64,000 nucleotides of DNA, from positions 49,709,390 through 49,773,389 of the forward strand of contig NC_083571.1 of NCBI RefSeq assembly GCF_027579695.1. Direction: 5' to 3'. The notes below the pieces were generated by a model that did not search any database, had not been told where the DNA came from, and saw only the letters and a program-made list of their open reading frames with translations. A program made the translations under genes and the position numbers. This stretch comes from Neoarius graeffei. Its lineage: Eukaryota; Chordata; Actinopteri; Siluriformes; Ariidae. The number at the start of each line of letters is the position of its first letter. The first letter of the stretch is position 1. Positions 22,285-34,119 of this stretch are shown here, in pieces.

Positions 22285-23553
22285 AAAGGTCCCCTTGCAT
22301 CGTTTTTTCATTAATTGTGCGGTGGTCTCTAGTATGAATGAATGCCCTGTGAGCCGGTTTTGGTGAAAAAAAATGCTGTGGTTCTCCTGTTTCAGGCTGT
22401 TCTAGTTTGGTGGAGGAGTAGGTGATGGGAGAACGACAGGATTTCAGCTGTTACTCATTAATATTCATGACATGTAAACGTGTTACCTCTGATTGGCTAA
22501 CAGCAATCAGTAAATGTGTTACCTCTGATTGGCTAACAGCACTGTGACGCTACCTCCAGTGGGTCAGAACAAGCGGATGTGGGTGTCTTTGTAAAAACTA
22601 TTTCGATTGGCTATTATAGTCTCGACATCGATGTTTTGACCAATAACAGTGTAGATGTGGCAGCGGGGGCATGGCCGAGCGGCGGTCTGTGAATGGAGGG
22701 CGGAGTCAGGGAAGGTAAGTGGCAGAATCACTGCACCTGACGGGAATTTACGTGTGTTTGTGTGTCTTCCCCAGTGACTGCGCCCTATAAGAGGAGAGGG
22801 AGAGCAGAGGAAGGGAGCTCTCTCCCCAACCAGAACGCTTGTGTGTGTGTGTGTGTGTGTGTGTGCGCGTGCGCGCATGTGACTGGGAGGGAGTCATTCA
22901 TTCTTGAATACTCCCTGCGGCAGCGGCTCTCATCAAGGCACGAGGCACGGAGTGGAGCTCGCCTCAGGGTGTGTGGGGGGAATAACGTCCCCTGGCTGGG
23001 AGCTGACGGGCCCTGGCAGCTCTGGTTCATTCGGGAGAGGGCAGGGATTGCTGGCTGCCAAGTCTGGGGAGGCTGGGACCTAGGGTTAGGGTTAGCTGAA
23101 TTATGTCCCGAGGCGTCGAGCTAGCCTGCCCAGGGAGCACGCTTTCGTTCGGGAGAGGGCAGAGGCCGCTGGCTGCCAAGTCTGGGGAGGCTGGGACCTC
23201 CCCTGCCCGAGTTACGAGCATGCAAAGTCGGGCTGGAGCCGCCGTTGAAACGAAACTGATGCGGAGCACCACGCCGCGCCTCAGGGCGAATTACGTCTCT
23301 CTCCTTGCGCTTTCTTCCCATGGGCGGTCGCAAGCCAAGGTGGGCAAGGCCATGAATACTAATTTTCGAAGTGACGTCACTTCGTATGGCTTTTTCTGAT
23401 CCGCTCGTTTTTCCGACTATTTTCTTTCATAAGCTAATACAGGGAATGGGAGTAGAATTACATTTTTACATGCAGCATGCATATGCAACTCGGAGTGAAC
23501 TACGGTATTTCAAAAAGAGCCAGTATTAAACGTTTTTGGTGGAAGGGCACCTT
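22285..23553. mobile_element. GC-rich DNA transposon inserted in a SINE
   Basis: The termini AAAGGTCCCCTT and AAGGGCACCTTT are inverted, and TTAA/TTTA stands at the junctions, suggesting a TTAA-type target. CCTCTGATTGGCTAACAGCA is tandemly repeated at 22487 and 22523. The interior (22665-23340) is CpG-rich, includes the LTR-like block shared with 19800-20080, and has an internal direct repeat (CTGGCTGCCAAGTCTGGGGA at 23051 and 23170). No transposase frame was found. Superfamily (Kolobok-like) is inference. Confidence 0.55.
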
Positions 23554-23665
23554 TAGGTTATGGCTTCCCCAGTGCTGCTGTTCACTCCCCTGATCAACAC
23601 ATTTTCCTGCTGGTGCAGGGAATCAAACCGGCAAGCTTTTAGTCCTTAAGCTACTTCTTTCACCT
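23554..23665 (-). mobile_element. tRNA-derived SINE, remaining parts
   Basis: GGTTATGGCTTCCCC continues the SINE interrupted at 22284. A second partial stretch (GGAATCAAACCGGC near 23620) resembles the same family's Pol III B-box region. Confidence 0.5.
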
Positions 23666-24750
23666 TAAAGCCATATTTTGTGAACAATAATAATGATGAT
23701 GATGATGATTTTGATTAGTGATGATTATGATTAATTGCATGATTATGATTGCATCTTTATGTATGAGCCCCTTTCAGAGTACACGAAGATACTGCACAGT
23801 CACATCACAGCGTGTATATAATACATGTTTATAGTTTTGCGGACCAAACAGTACTAAAAAAATTCCTTCCAGATTTACGAAGATTTTCAGAAGTCAATTC
23901 AAGTCCAGAGCCATGTTCTAATTGTATATTTGAAAAGAGTTTTTAACAATAGACATTGTTCCAAAGCAGCTTTACAGACAAAAATATAGATTTTAAATGT
24001 ATGAATGAATAAATTTATCCCTAATGAGCAAGCCTGAGGCCACGGTGGCAACGAAAAACTCTGAGACGACATGAGGAAGAAACTTTGAGAGGAACCAGAC
24101 TCAAAAGGGAACCCATCTTCATCTGGGTGATAACAGATAATGTGATTTATAAATAACTCACTTCTATACTTATATAGTCACAAATTACAATTGTGTAACC
24201 AGTAAATTCATTATAGTTTTAACATGACGTCTCTCTTGTTGAAGTTATAAACTGTTCATTGATGGAGACTTGAGTGCAAAACTGTTCATGACACTACAGT
24301 CCTAAAGTTATCATAGCAATTGAGGTCCAAAACCATCGTAGTAAAACTGTTTGTATTAAATGTCTAGAGCCATCTTCTAAGGCTGCTGAGGCTAGTAAAA
24401 CGCACGCGCGCACACGCACATTTTTGTAAATCTGAAAGGAATTTGCTCAATGTGTAAATGGCTGTAACACATAATAAAAGTACAGTTAATTATAACACAA
24501 TATTCAATATTATTTTAAGAATTTTGCGACAAAATCTTTTGAGTTAACCAGTCCATGTTTCCTTTCCCCTTTTTTCTTTTCTTTTTTTTTGTGCACCAGA
24601 CTTGCATGAATGAAAGAAACTAAAAGCCAGAGACACTCTACATACAAAAAAATGTCTGCAATTAGCCAAGGTTCAGTGCGTGGAGAAGCTTTTACAGTGA
24701 AAGTGCAGTAGATCAAACGATTTCACAAAATAGGGGAAGTACGTTGGATT
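23666..24750. repeat. Dispersed repeat at 23940-24150 in unassigned sequence
   Basis: TTCCAAAGCAGCTTTACAGA at 23959 also occurs, slightly changed, at 47375. GAGGAAGAAACTTTGAGAGG and GAACCAGACTCAAAAGGGAA follow; I recognise this as a widespread fish repeat but cannot name it. The remainder shows (GAT)n near 23695 and no gene. Confidence 0.45.
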
Positions 24751-24754
24751 AAAA

Positions 24755-25371
24755 AAAAGTCAACACACCCTTGTTAAAATTGCAGATTTTTGTGATGTAT
24801 AAAAAATTAAACCAAGCTAAATCATTTCAGATCTTTTTCCTCCCTTTAATGTAATATAGCAACCAATAAAACAAGGGATATGTTTTAAACTCTGAATTAA
24901 CCAATTGCAGTCAAACTCAGGTTCAAGAGGAATTGTCATGCACTTATCAATTAAGTAATTCTGATTCACTCCAAATAAAGTTCAGGAGGTAGGATGGCTA
25001 CATGGAAAATGAAACATCCAAGCCCACCTAAATTTTGTTAAACCATGGGGCAAATATTTTTGGTGTATTATCGGATGAGACCAAAGTAGAGCTTTTTGGG
25101 TATGATTCAAAAAGATATGGTAAGTGCAAAAACAAGACAGCTTATCACCCAAAGAACATCATACACATGATGAAGCATGGTGGTGGGAGCATCATGCTAT
25201 GGGGCTGCTTGCCTTCAGATTCAGTCATTTTATAATGTGTGCAGAATGTGGTTTTGCATTGTCTTGTTGAAATATCCCTGGAAAAGATGTTGCCTTGAAG
25301 GCAGCATGTGTTCCTCCAAAATCTCAGTGTACTTTTCTGCATTAATGCTGTCATCACAGAAGTGCAAGTTA
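24755..25371 (+). mobile_element. Tc1-like transposon fragment
   Basis: The left-end segment CACCCTTGTTAAAATTGCAG matches 12876. The interior contains a transposase middle part in a broken frame (DETKVELFG, then NIIHMMKHGGGSIMLWGC). It is followed by a reversed catalytic-region piece (GTCTTGTTGAAATATCCCTG) and joins the next element at a TA. Confidence 0.65.
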
Positions 25372-25590
25372 CAGTAGTGCTTGAAAGTTTGTGAACCCTT
25401 TAGAATTTTCTATATTTCTGCATAAATATGACCTAAAATAACATCAGATTTTCACACAAGTCCTAAAAGTAGATAAAGAGAACCCAGTTAAACAAATGGG
25501 ACAAAAATATTATACTTAGTCAATTATTTATTGAGGAAAATGATCCAATATTACATATCTGTGAGTGGCAAAAGTATTATATCAGCTATA
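25372..25590. repeat. Terminal inverted repeat of a second Tc1 family (solo)
   Basis: It begins CAGTAGTGCTTGAAAGTTTG after TA and matches the ~200-bp TIR at 48535-48740 almost throughout. No transposase or partner repeat follows. Confidence 0.8.
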
Positions 25591-25980
25591 GATGAATGAC
25601 TGTTCTTAATGCAGTGCCGTCTGAGTGATTTGGAGATCATGCATGTTTAGCTTAGGCTTGCGCCCTTACCCTTGACGCACCGAAATTCCTCCAGATTCCT
25701 TGAATCATTTAATGATTATATGTACCATAGGGGTTGAAATATTCAAATCCTTTCATATCTTTTCTGAGGAACATTTTTTTAAAACATTTCAATAGTTTTC
25801 TTACACATTTGTTGATAAACTGGAGATCCTTGGTCCATCTTTGCTCTTCAAAGACTAGGCCTTTCCTGGATACTGATTTTGTACCAAATCATGATTATAA
25901 TCACTTGTTGACATCACCTATTTCAAATCACATCATTAATTTTACTTTTTGGAATGTGTTACAGGCCTGAAACACAGGAA
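25591..25980. repeat. Probable transposon remnant
   Basis: GATAAACTGGAGATCCTTGG and CCAAATCATGATTATAATCA belong to a sequence I recognise as dispersed in fish genomes, but I cannot assign it to a family. No coding capacity. Confidence 0.35.
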
Positions 25981-28328
25981 TGGATGTATATTAATAAATG
26001 AAATGAAGTTGACCAGAAACATGAAATATCTTGGGTTCATACTGTCTGCAATGAAATACAATATATAATACATACATACAGTGTGTGTGCATTATCATGA
26101 ATACCAGATTTCTTGTGCAAATGCTCTTGTGAAGAATTTGCACATAAATTTGCTTGTATCAAGTGTGTCAGATAATGTGCCTGCAGTTCAGCTTTTCCAG
26201 TCACAAAAGTACTAACCTGAAGATTGGTAGAGTGCATTAGAGCACAGTTGTGTGTGTGTGAGAGATCAAGGCTGTGAGAGCTGTGTTGCCAAATCCTCAT
26301 TAATCACAGAGTTGCTATGGTTACTTTTTTCACTACAGTTTCTTGGCACGTTCAAGTCAACAACTACTAACCAGGATCTATTGAAATGTTTGAAGATGAA
26401 TAAAACTAGGTTTATTGGCTTATCAATTTTTCTGGAACAACCCAGATCCATTTCTTATTCCAAACTGATTATTTTTTTAACCAAAACAATGTAATATTTT
26501 GCCTGGATTATTTGTGACAAAGAGAAATTCATCAGATGAGTATGGAAATCAAACTGGGCGGATTGGATATTTTTTGTTCTTTATATATAACTGATGTATA
26601 ACTGAGTTGTGGTAGGTTAAAAATCAAAATTTTATTATACAGCAATTTACAAATTTAATACAATATTGAAAATAAAAATATTCTTTTCTGTCATTTACAT
26701 GGCAGAAGTCTGGAAAATGACATACCATGACAAAGAGTTCCATTTTTTGACAGCAATTCTGCCCATTGACACTGAATAATGAGGACAAATCACCATCATT
26801 AGAGAAAGAGACATGTGTTCATGGCTCCAGCCTTGAAACCTGTGGTAATGTACACTGTCGAGTCGCTAAATAGCAAGCCAGCTGATGTCACCGGGAGTAG
26901 CTGTATTGGAAATAAGAAATATTCCTTTAAACCATCACTAGATCTCCTGAGAGACAGCGTGTGTGGTTCACTGGTGGAACGATTTGCAGACAGAGTGAGT
27001 AATACAACGGCATGTTGTTTTAGTTTTCATTTCAGCTTAGAAATGACAGCTGCTGGCACAGAAAGGAAAGAATGATCATTTTTACAGTATCTTGATTTTT
27101 CTTTTTTGTTATCCATTTGAAATTCTATTTTCTCATATTTCACACAGCTCCAAATATGGATGTGTCATGTATAAATGACAACATGAAGTGTTTTGTCCAA
27201 GTGTGCATGCAAGTGCATGTGTGTGAATGATATGTTCCTTTCAGTCATTTACTGAGGTGTTCTGCCTCTTTGTCATTTGTTCTGTGACTCTTTTTCTTCC
27301 TGGAGGGCTGGGTACGAGGGGCAAAGCGGGAAACTTCGTTGGGGGTTACACTCTTGCCCTGTTGCTAGGTTACAGTCTCCCATCTCTAAAACGCAAGCTC
27401 GGTCTGGTTGTCATGGTGATCTCAGCTGTGTGAAGGGTGAATGGCGTTGTGATGGTAGTGCCATGGCTGGGTTTTGCATGCACACACACACATACACACG
27501 CATGCATGCACAATCATGCATCAATGCACTGTATTTCTAATAGAGACAGTAGAAATGGGTGGGACCAAAAGGAGGCTGGTGAACATGGATGAAGCTTTTG
27601 CAGATGTCTTTGTGAGAACAGTCAAATAATTGAAAAGCTCAACTGTAGTGTCAATGCACTGACCTGGCAATTAAAGCTATATCACTCCAAATTTGACTTG
27701 GATGATTGAAACAGATGCTATTGTGCTTGCTTTTCCATATTTTAAAATGTTTCTCAGTATCATTCATCAATTTTACATAGAACTCTTTTCATTCTTATGC
27801 ATGAAGAGGGACATCATGCGTGTTTCAGGTGTTAGCGTTTGTGTGTTAGATGTTAGTGTTTATAGGAAACTTGGTAGATAACTAAGAATAATCTATTTAA
27901 CAAGGGATTTTAATAGTTATTTTTGAGTGACCATTCAAAATCCAGTAGATCTAACACTGCTGTTGTTTAACCCTACATCATAGTACACTATTCTGCCAGC
28001 AGAATGAAAATCAACTTACTGGACTTTTTCAATCAGTTTGACCTGGCAATTTCATTAGTCAGGACACTTGGGTTTCTGTGTGTAGAGTATCGTGACTCTG
28101 CGTTTTGCTGCTGGTGAACAGGGCAGTGGGAAAGGAGAGGGGTGTGAGCCTACTGCTGGGCAAACAAGTCACACCTCACCACAATAACATTAGCACAGAC
28201 AGTGGCATCACTAGGTGGGTGTGGACCGCACTGGGTGATAGCATCAGAGGAGGTGATACCAAAATGACTGTCTAAAAAAGTTTTGTGCAATTTTTCAGCA
28301 AAAAAATTATTTATTTTTTTAAATAAAA
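25981..28328. other. Unassigned sequence
   Basis: The longest frames (26815-27075, 27227-27540) show no recognisable domain and no convincing splice context. Short CA-rich tracts are near 27480. No gene supported. Confidence 0.3.
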
Positions 28329-28340
28329 ATATCTCTGTCA

Positions 28341-28716
28341 GGCGGCACGGTGGTGTAGTGGTTAGCGCTGTCGCCTCACAGCAAGAAGGTCCTGGGTTCG
28401 AGCCCCGGGGCCGGCGAGGGCCTTTCTGTGTGGAGTTTGCATGTTCTCCCCGTGTCCGCGTGGGTTTCCTCCGGGTGCTCCGGTTTCCCCCACAGTCCAA
28501 AGACATGCAGGTTAGGTTAACTGGTGACTCTAAATTGACCGTAGGTGTGAATGTGAGTGTGAATGGTTGTCTGTGTCTATGTGTCAGCCCTGTGATGACC
28601 TGGCGACTTGTCCAGGGTGTACCCCGCCTTTCGCCCATAGTCAGCTGGGATAGGCTCCAGCTTGCCTGCGACCCTGTAGAAGGATAAAGCGGCTAGAGAT
28701 AATGAGATGAGATGAG
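28341..28716 (+). mobile_element. tRNA-headed SINE, copy 6 (young)
   Basis: Full-length forward copy with intact A-box-like and B-box segments. The 12-bp target duplication ATATCTCTGTCA is at 28329-28340 and 28717-28728. Confidence 0.93.
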
Positions 28717-28728
28717 ATATCTCTGTCA

Positions 28729-30262
28729 TTACTTATACCAATTTCATAAGCCCAGCTTACATGTATAAAGTTGCCAGAAGCTGAAAACTCTATTAGAGAG
28801 GAGACTTTCAAATCTGAAAGTTTATTTTAAAGGTATTATTTCATTTGAGTATATTTTCAGATGCATTTGTTTACAACTTCTACATTATTTGGGCTGTTAG
28901 TGATTTTGCAAACTTTGTGACATTCAAGTTTAACATTAAAATGAACACAAGATGTAGTTCCTATACCGTTTTACTTCAAGTTCTATTGTTTTCTTACTGA
29001 ATCTTCACTTTAACCACGTGACTATGTAAATACATTAAGGCTGTGTGTATGATGGTGTAATTTAAAGATGCAATTTTAAATTTTAAAGCTTTTTTTTTTT
29101 AATAGTAAAACACTCTATACAACCGGCACAATAAAATTATAAACTCTAAAAGCAATAGGTTTGGTTAAAATAAATAAAATAAATAAATAATACAAAGAAC
29201 TGCAAATTCTTAAGGCTGAGTATCTGTTTTCAGATGAGCCATTGACCATTACTGTGATATCACAAAGAAATTCAATATTGAACATAGGCACTCCAAAAGA
29301 AGTGAAATTTCCATTTTTTTGGCCTTTGATTAAAAAAAGAGGTAATAGACAATAATTAATAAAGCATAAGATTATGGATGAAGTGGAATAGATTCAACCC
29401 AAGATGGTGGAAAAATCTTATGGTGGAAATGATCTCAAGATCAGATATCTAATGCCCACCATCTTTATAAGTAAGCATAAGAAGCAGGATATATTTCAGT
29501 CAATGTTTTGATGCATCATAGAACAGAATCGGTACTGGTTAAAGTAGTCAATGACCAGTCAATAGAAAATGCACAGGAACAGCTTTACCTTAAATTATTC
29601 TGAAGCACTTACAGTAGACAATCCTTCCATAATGTTAATAAACATCTCCTTATAGAAAGCTTCACCATGTCACCATTTATACTGTATGCGTTTCTTTAAT
29701 AAAGAAACATTTAAAAAAAATTGTTTATAGCTAAACAAAGTAATGTGGAGAGCCTTCATTCACGTCGCATGTGAATTAGTTGTCATTGTAAAAATTATCA
29801 TGTATTACAATAAGCACATTAACATAACTGTAAACCTGCGATTTGAATTTCAGCCAGAACTACTGTCTGACCTGTTGTCTTAAAATTAAATCAACAACTT
29901 CAGACCAATCGGATTTGAGGATTCAACATTTCTGATCAACACTTTCTGATTGGATGAGAAAATTTAACTCTTCTATGTGTCACATGACAGTTCCTTTTCA
30001 TTATTCAGAATACTGTAGTGCTAGCATTTGGAATTTGATTTGACTTTAGTTTGAATTTAGCATTGTGCTTTGCAAGTCCAGTACATTAGCATTAGACATT
30101 AGAGATTCTGCAGCAATAAATGAGCAGTGTGTGGAGCCTAAAAGAGCAGCCTGTAGATCGAGGGGCTCCAAGCCAGACCCTGTATTAAAAAAAAAAAAAA
30201 AAAAGAGGGGGGAGAGTTAAGAATTTAGTCACGGGGAAGAGGAACCATCCCAATTGTTTTTG
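28729..30262. other. Unassigned AT-rich sequence
   Basis: No gene was seen. Near 29908, GACCAATCGGATTTGAGGAT resembles the motif at 21240. An A-run is at 30186-30204. Confidence 0.3.
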
Positions 30263-30339
30263 TGTGCGCACACACACACACACACGCTTACACACAAAAG
30301 GGACAAAATGGTATGCCCAGACCCAGTACAGCCCTGACA

Positions 30340-30391
<52 letters not shown>

Positions 30392-30392
30392 A
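30263..30392. repeat. (CA)n, (CT)n and (CA)n microsatellites
   Basis: (CA)n is at about 30267-30285, (CT)n at 30340-30366 and (CA)n to about 30392. Confidence 0.95.
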
Positions 30393-31444
30393 AGGCAGAA
30401 AGCAGGAGACTGAGCAGGCAGACAAAAGCAGGCTTGTCTATGTGAGAATGTGAAGGACAGATCCTTTCTCCAATTCTCTCTCGTGTGCTTGACGGGGGGG
30501 CAGGCAGTGTGGGGAACAATGTCATACTCTTTCCAGAGACGACAGAGAAGAAGTGCAAAGGATTTACCAAAAATAATAATAATAATTTGTGAGTTAAGAA
30601 GTAAAGAGGCTTGTGATCAAATCATGCCTTGCAACAGATAACCTAAAATCCATCATTATTATTGTCACAAGTAAGCTTCTTACTTATTATACTCATCAAT
30701 GAGAATATGAAAAGGAGAAAAGAAGATAAAGAGCAGAAAATATGCCATTCAAATAAGAATTGGGTAATGCACTCACTGTGGAAAAGCTTTTGTTTCCTTC
30801 TCTCTCTCTCTCAATGAATACGTGCATATTTTCACCTGTGTGTAATGCAGGGCAGTTGTGCCAATCATTCTGCAAAAATTGAAAACATGACCTGTGACGT
30901 TTATGGTAACGAGTGTGTGGGAGTATTTACAATCCTACTATCACTGTCTGGAGAGCGCAAACCTCCATTACAGGATCACCTTTGTTCCACGAAGCCAATC
31001 AAACACCTTTTATTTAGCCTGCCACTTAAGCTTGACCTCTCAAAGAGCCACCATTTAACCTCTCTTTGAGATTCTGCATGGTTTTCTCGAGCACTTTAAT
31101 GAAGCTGCACTAGACACATTGAGCTGCTGGGGGACTGTGGTTCAGTAATAGCATTACTAGGTGCTATTACTCAGCATTTGAGCTAAAGAGGACAGTTTAA
31201 AAAAATTAACAGCATGGTAACATTTACTAATATTATTTTGTCATATGCCTTTGTGCAAAGACAGCCAAGTATCTGGCTCTTTGTCCTGTTTTGTAGTGAC
31301 ACCAGTAACGCTGTTACTGTTTTCAGAAAAGAAGTGCAAGACAGATATCCCTAAAGCATAAAAGTATGACCGTATCTCCAGCCTGTAAAATTTCTCTCAC
31401 TGCGCCTCAGGTCTTGTAAATTCACAGCCCACTTTAGTAAGAAT
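30393..31444. other. Unassigned sequence
   Basis: No gene or clear repeat was recognised. Confidence 0.3.
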
Positions 31445-31690
31445 AGCTGTACACCCGCTCATTTATATAGTATTGGGATATAGGGGATATTCTGCAATCA
31501 CCTGATCTGAATCCAGTTGAGCATGCGTTTCACTTGCTGAAGGCAAAACACCACAAAAACAAGCAGGACCTGAAGATAGTAAAGGACTGGCCTTTCATCA
31601 GGGAAGAAACCCAGCATCTGGTGATACCTATGGGTTCTAGTCATTGACTGCAAAGGATATGCAACCAAGTATTAAAACTATATGGCCTTT
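31445..31690 (+). mobile_element. Tc1/mariner-like 3' fragment
   Basis: A + strand frame reads SPDLNPVEHAFHLL, the DDE transposase segment carrying the last catalytic acidic residue, and continues to REETQHLVIPMGS. CAACCAAGTATTAAAACTAT follows, the same 3' sequence seen reversed in the 10311-11342 relic. The N-terminal half is missing. Confidence 0.65.
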
Positions 31691-32814
31691 TGATTTCATA
31701 AAATCAGTGAAATTTAGTTCCCTCTGAAATTTGGTCACTGTGATATATGTTTATTTCTGCAAAATCTCAAAAAAAAAAAAAACAGGCCATTCTGTGGCTG
31801 GGAAGTTATTTAATTTGAGGGGATTCCTGAGCAAATAATGTGCATGAAATTGCTCGCTTTCCGCAAGCAGACAGAGGAAGTCCATGTGCGCATGTGCAGG
31901 TTTACCTTCCTCTTCTTCTTTTCCTCCTTCTTTTGGGTTTTACAGCAGCTGGCATCCAGTGTTGCATTACTGCCATCTACAGGTTTACCTTGACTGTGCG
32001 CTGACAGTTCCATCATTCTGTCGCTAAACGAACAGCTGATCACACCGAGCTTCTCGCTGACCGCTGATATTTATTATTTTGGTCCTGCGTTTCCTTTCCT
32101 TCGCAACATAACATCTTTTCTTCTCGCTTTCTGTTACTGTAGTCGGTCTTTCATGTTTCATTCGCACACTCGCGTCCTCTTTTTTCATCTCCTCTTTCAA
32201 ATTTGTATCCCACAATGCCTTGCGTGAACGAGGAAAGCCCACCACGTGATGCATGGACATAGTATCATGAATTGGGTTATGGTGAAGCAAGAAAAAATAG
32301 CAGAGAATTTAGGGCCACGTGGCCCTCAATTTATTAATTGTTCTATTTAAAAAAAAACTAATAAAATTGAAAGTCTGTGATTCAAATTCAGTAGCTTTTG
32401 GTCCACTAAACAAAAATAATTGGGTGTTAGGGAAAATTATTTTTATGACCTACACTTGAAAAATCTGAAAGGCAGTCTACCTTTAAGAATGACAATTTAA
32501 TTGATTGTTGAATAAAGGAAGGGAAACTACATATAAAAAGTGCTGTAATTGACAGCGTTCACCTGATCTAGATGCAAATCCCCATATTAAAGCTTCTTTT
32601 AGCCCATATTTATTTGATTTCAAATCTTATATCAAATATGGTAGACGTTTAAATAATAAATAACAATAAATAAATAAACACACAAACAATAAATAAATTA
32701 TAATAAAGAACAAATTTGACAACGTCCAAATACCTATGAACCTGACTGTACGCTATACTGATATAAACATTTAAATCTTAAGGGTGCTTTTCTTTTCTCT
32801 ATTTTCACTTAACT
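31691..32814. other. Unassigned sequence
   Basis: No gene was recognised. Frames at 31810-32290 (- strand) lack any domain I know. (AATAAATA)-type low complexity occurs near 32660-32700. Confidence 0.3.
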
Positions 32815-32955
32815 GGACTTTAAAATACCAAAACTTTGTCACTGAGACAGGGAAATGTATTTCAATTCAGTAATGCATGTAGTAAAACTACATGCATTAC
32901 TGAATTGAAATACATTTCCCTGTCTCAGTGACAAAGTTTTGGTATTTTAAAGTCC
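32815..32955. repeat. Perfect palindrome, 69-bp arms and 3-bp loop
   Basis: The arms 32815-32883 and 32887-32955 are exactly complementary, starting GGACTTTAAAATACC and ending GGTATTTTAAAGTCC, around a loop of AAA. The loop-proximal 15 bases reappear in direct orientation at 32981-32995, after 25 bp of filler with TCTCATCTCATC. Confidence 0.98.
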
Positions 32956-32995
32956 ATCTCATCTCATCAACAACACCCATGCATGTAGTTTTACT

Positions 32996-33325
32996 GGCGG
33001 CACGGTGGTGTAGTGGTTAGCGCTGTCGCCTTGCAGCAAGAAGGTCCGGGTTCGAGCCCCGTGGCCGGCGAGGGCCTTTCTGTGTGGAGTTTTCATGTTG
33101 TCCGCATGGGTTTGCTCCGGTTTCCCCCACAGTCCAAAGACATGCAGGTTAGGTTAACTGGTGACTCTAAATTGACCGGAGGTGTGAATGGTTGTCTATG
33201 TGTCAGCCCTGTGATGACCTGCCGACTTGTCCAGGGTGTACCCTGCCTTTCGCCCGTAGTCAGCTGGGATAGGCTCCAGCTTGCCTGTGACCCTGTAGAA
33301 GGATAAAGCGGCTAGAGATAATGAG
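32996..33325 (+). mobile_element. tRNA-headed SINE, copy 7
   Basis: Forward copy with internal deletions in the body (330 bp against about 375). The target duplication ATGTAGTTTTACT is at 32983-32995 and 33326-33338. Its left duplication overlaps the sequence repeated from the palindrome loop. Confidence 0.92.
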
Positions 33326-33356
33326 ATGTAGTTTTACTATATTTTAGTCTAAATGT

Positions 33357-33738
33357 CTCATCTCATCTCATCTCATTATCTCTAGCCGCTTTATCCTTCT
33401 ACAGGGTCGCAGGCAAGCTGGAGCCTATCCCAGCTGACTACGGGCGAAAGGCGGGGTACACCCTGGACAAGTCGCCAGGTCATCACAGGGCTGACACATA
33501 GACACAGACAACCATTCACACTCACATTCACACCTACGGTCAATTTAGAGTCACCAGTTAACCTAACCTGCATGTCTTTGGACTGTGGGGGAAACCGGAG
33601 CACCCGGAGGAAACCCACGCGGACACGGGGAGAACATGCAAACTCCACACAGAAAGGCCCTCGCCAGACCCAGGGCTCGAACCCAGGACCTTCTTGCTGT
33701 GAGGCGACAGCGCTAACCACTACACCACCGTGCCGCCC
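33357..33738 (-). mobile_element. tRNA-headed SINE, copy 8
   Basis: Full-length reverse copy with target duplication TAGTCTAAATGT at 33345-33356 and 33739-33750. It faces copy 7 tail to tail, with only 31 bp between them. Confidence 0.93.
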
Positions 33739-33750
33739 TAGTCTAAATGT

Positions 33751-34086
33751 TAAAAAAAAAATCATGTGAGATTTTCTGAGGCCCCTACATCTAACTCTTT
33801 TTGATTATCTTATTCAAGTATGCTGATGTTCATTTTTGAAATAGCATTGATGCCACCTTATTTGTTTAATCCTGGTTGAGCCCATTTCCTAGCATCTGGT
33901 TTATCTGAGTCTCCTGAGTCTTTCCTTTTGTCAGTCAGTGCTGAATCCTTGTTCAAATGAATGCCCTCTATCGCCCAGATATTCTAAGTGCAGTGTTGTA
34001 TTTAGGCCATGGCTCCCTCCTTTATACCAATCATTTATATACAGTGTACAATAGAGGAACTGCAGCAAGCAGAGGCTCATGTTCTT

Positions 34087-34119
<33 letters not shown>

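Noticed and set aside
22762-23399. Overlapping open frames on both strands across the GC-rich block
   Set aside because: Open frames are expected from low stop-codon density in GC-rich DNA and (GT)n translation. No domain was recognised.
26815-27433. Possible exons in frames at 26815-27075 and 27227-27433
   Set aside because: No recognisable protein similarity, no consistent splice sites, and composition typical of random frames.
28150-28687. Long ORFs of 134-162 codons on both strands at SINE copies (also at 197-601, 4077-4517, 17659-18063, 33391-33765)
   Set aside because: They recur at every SINE copy with the same peptide in each orientation. They are translations of a non-coding Pol III retroposon, not genes.
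31810-32290. Two - strand frames (77 and 88 codons) as a small gene
   Set aside because: Lys/Glu-rich low-complexity peptides without a known domain or splice context. Not supportable as a gene.
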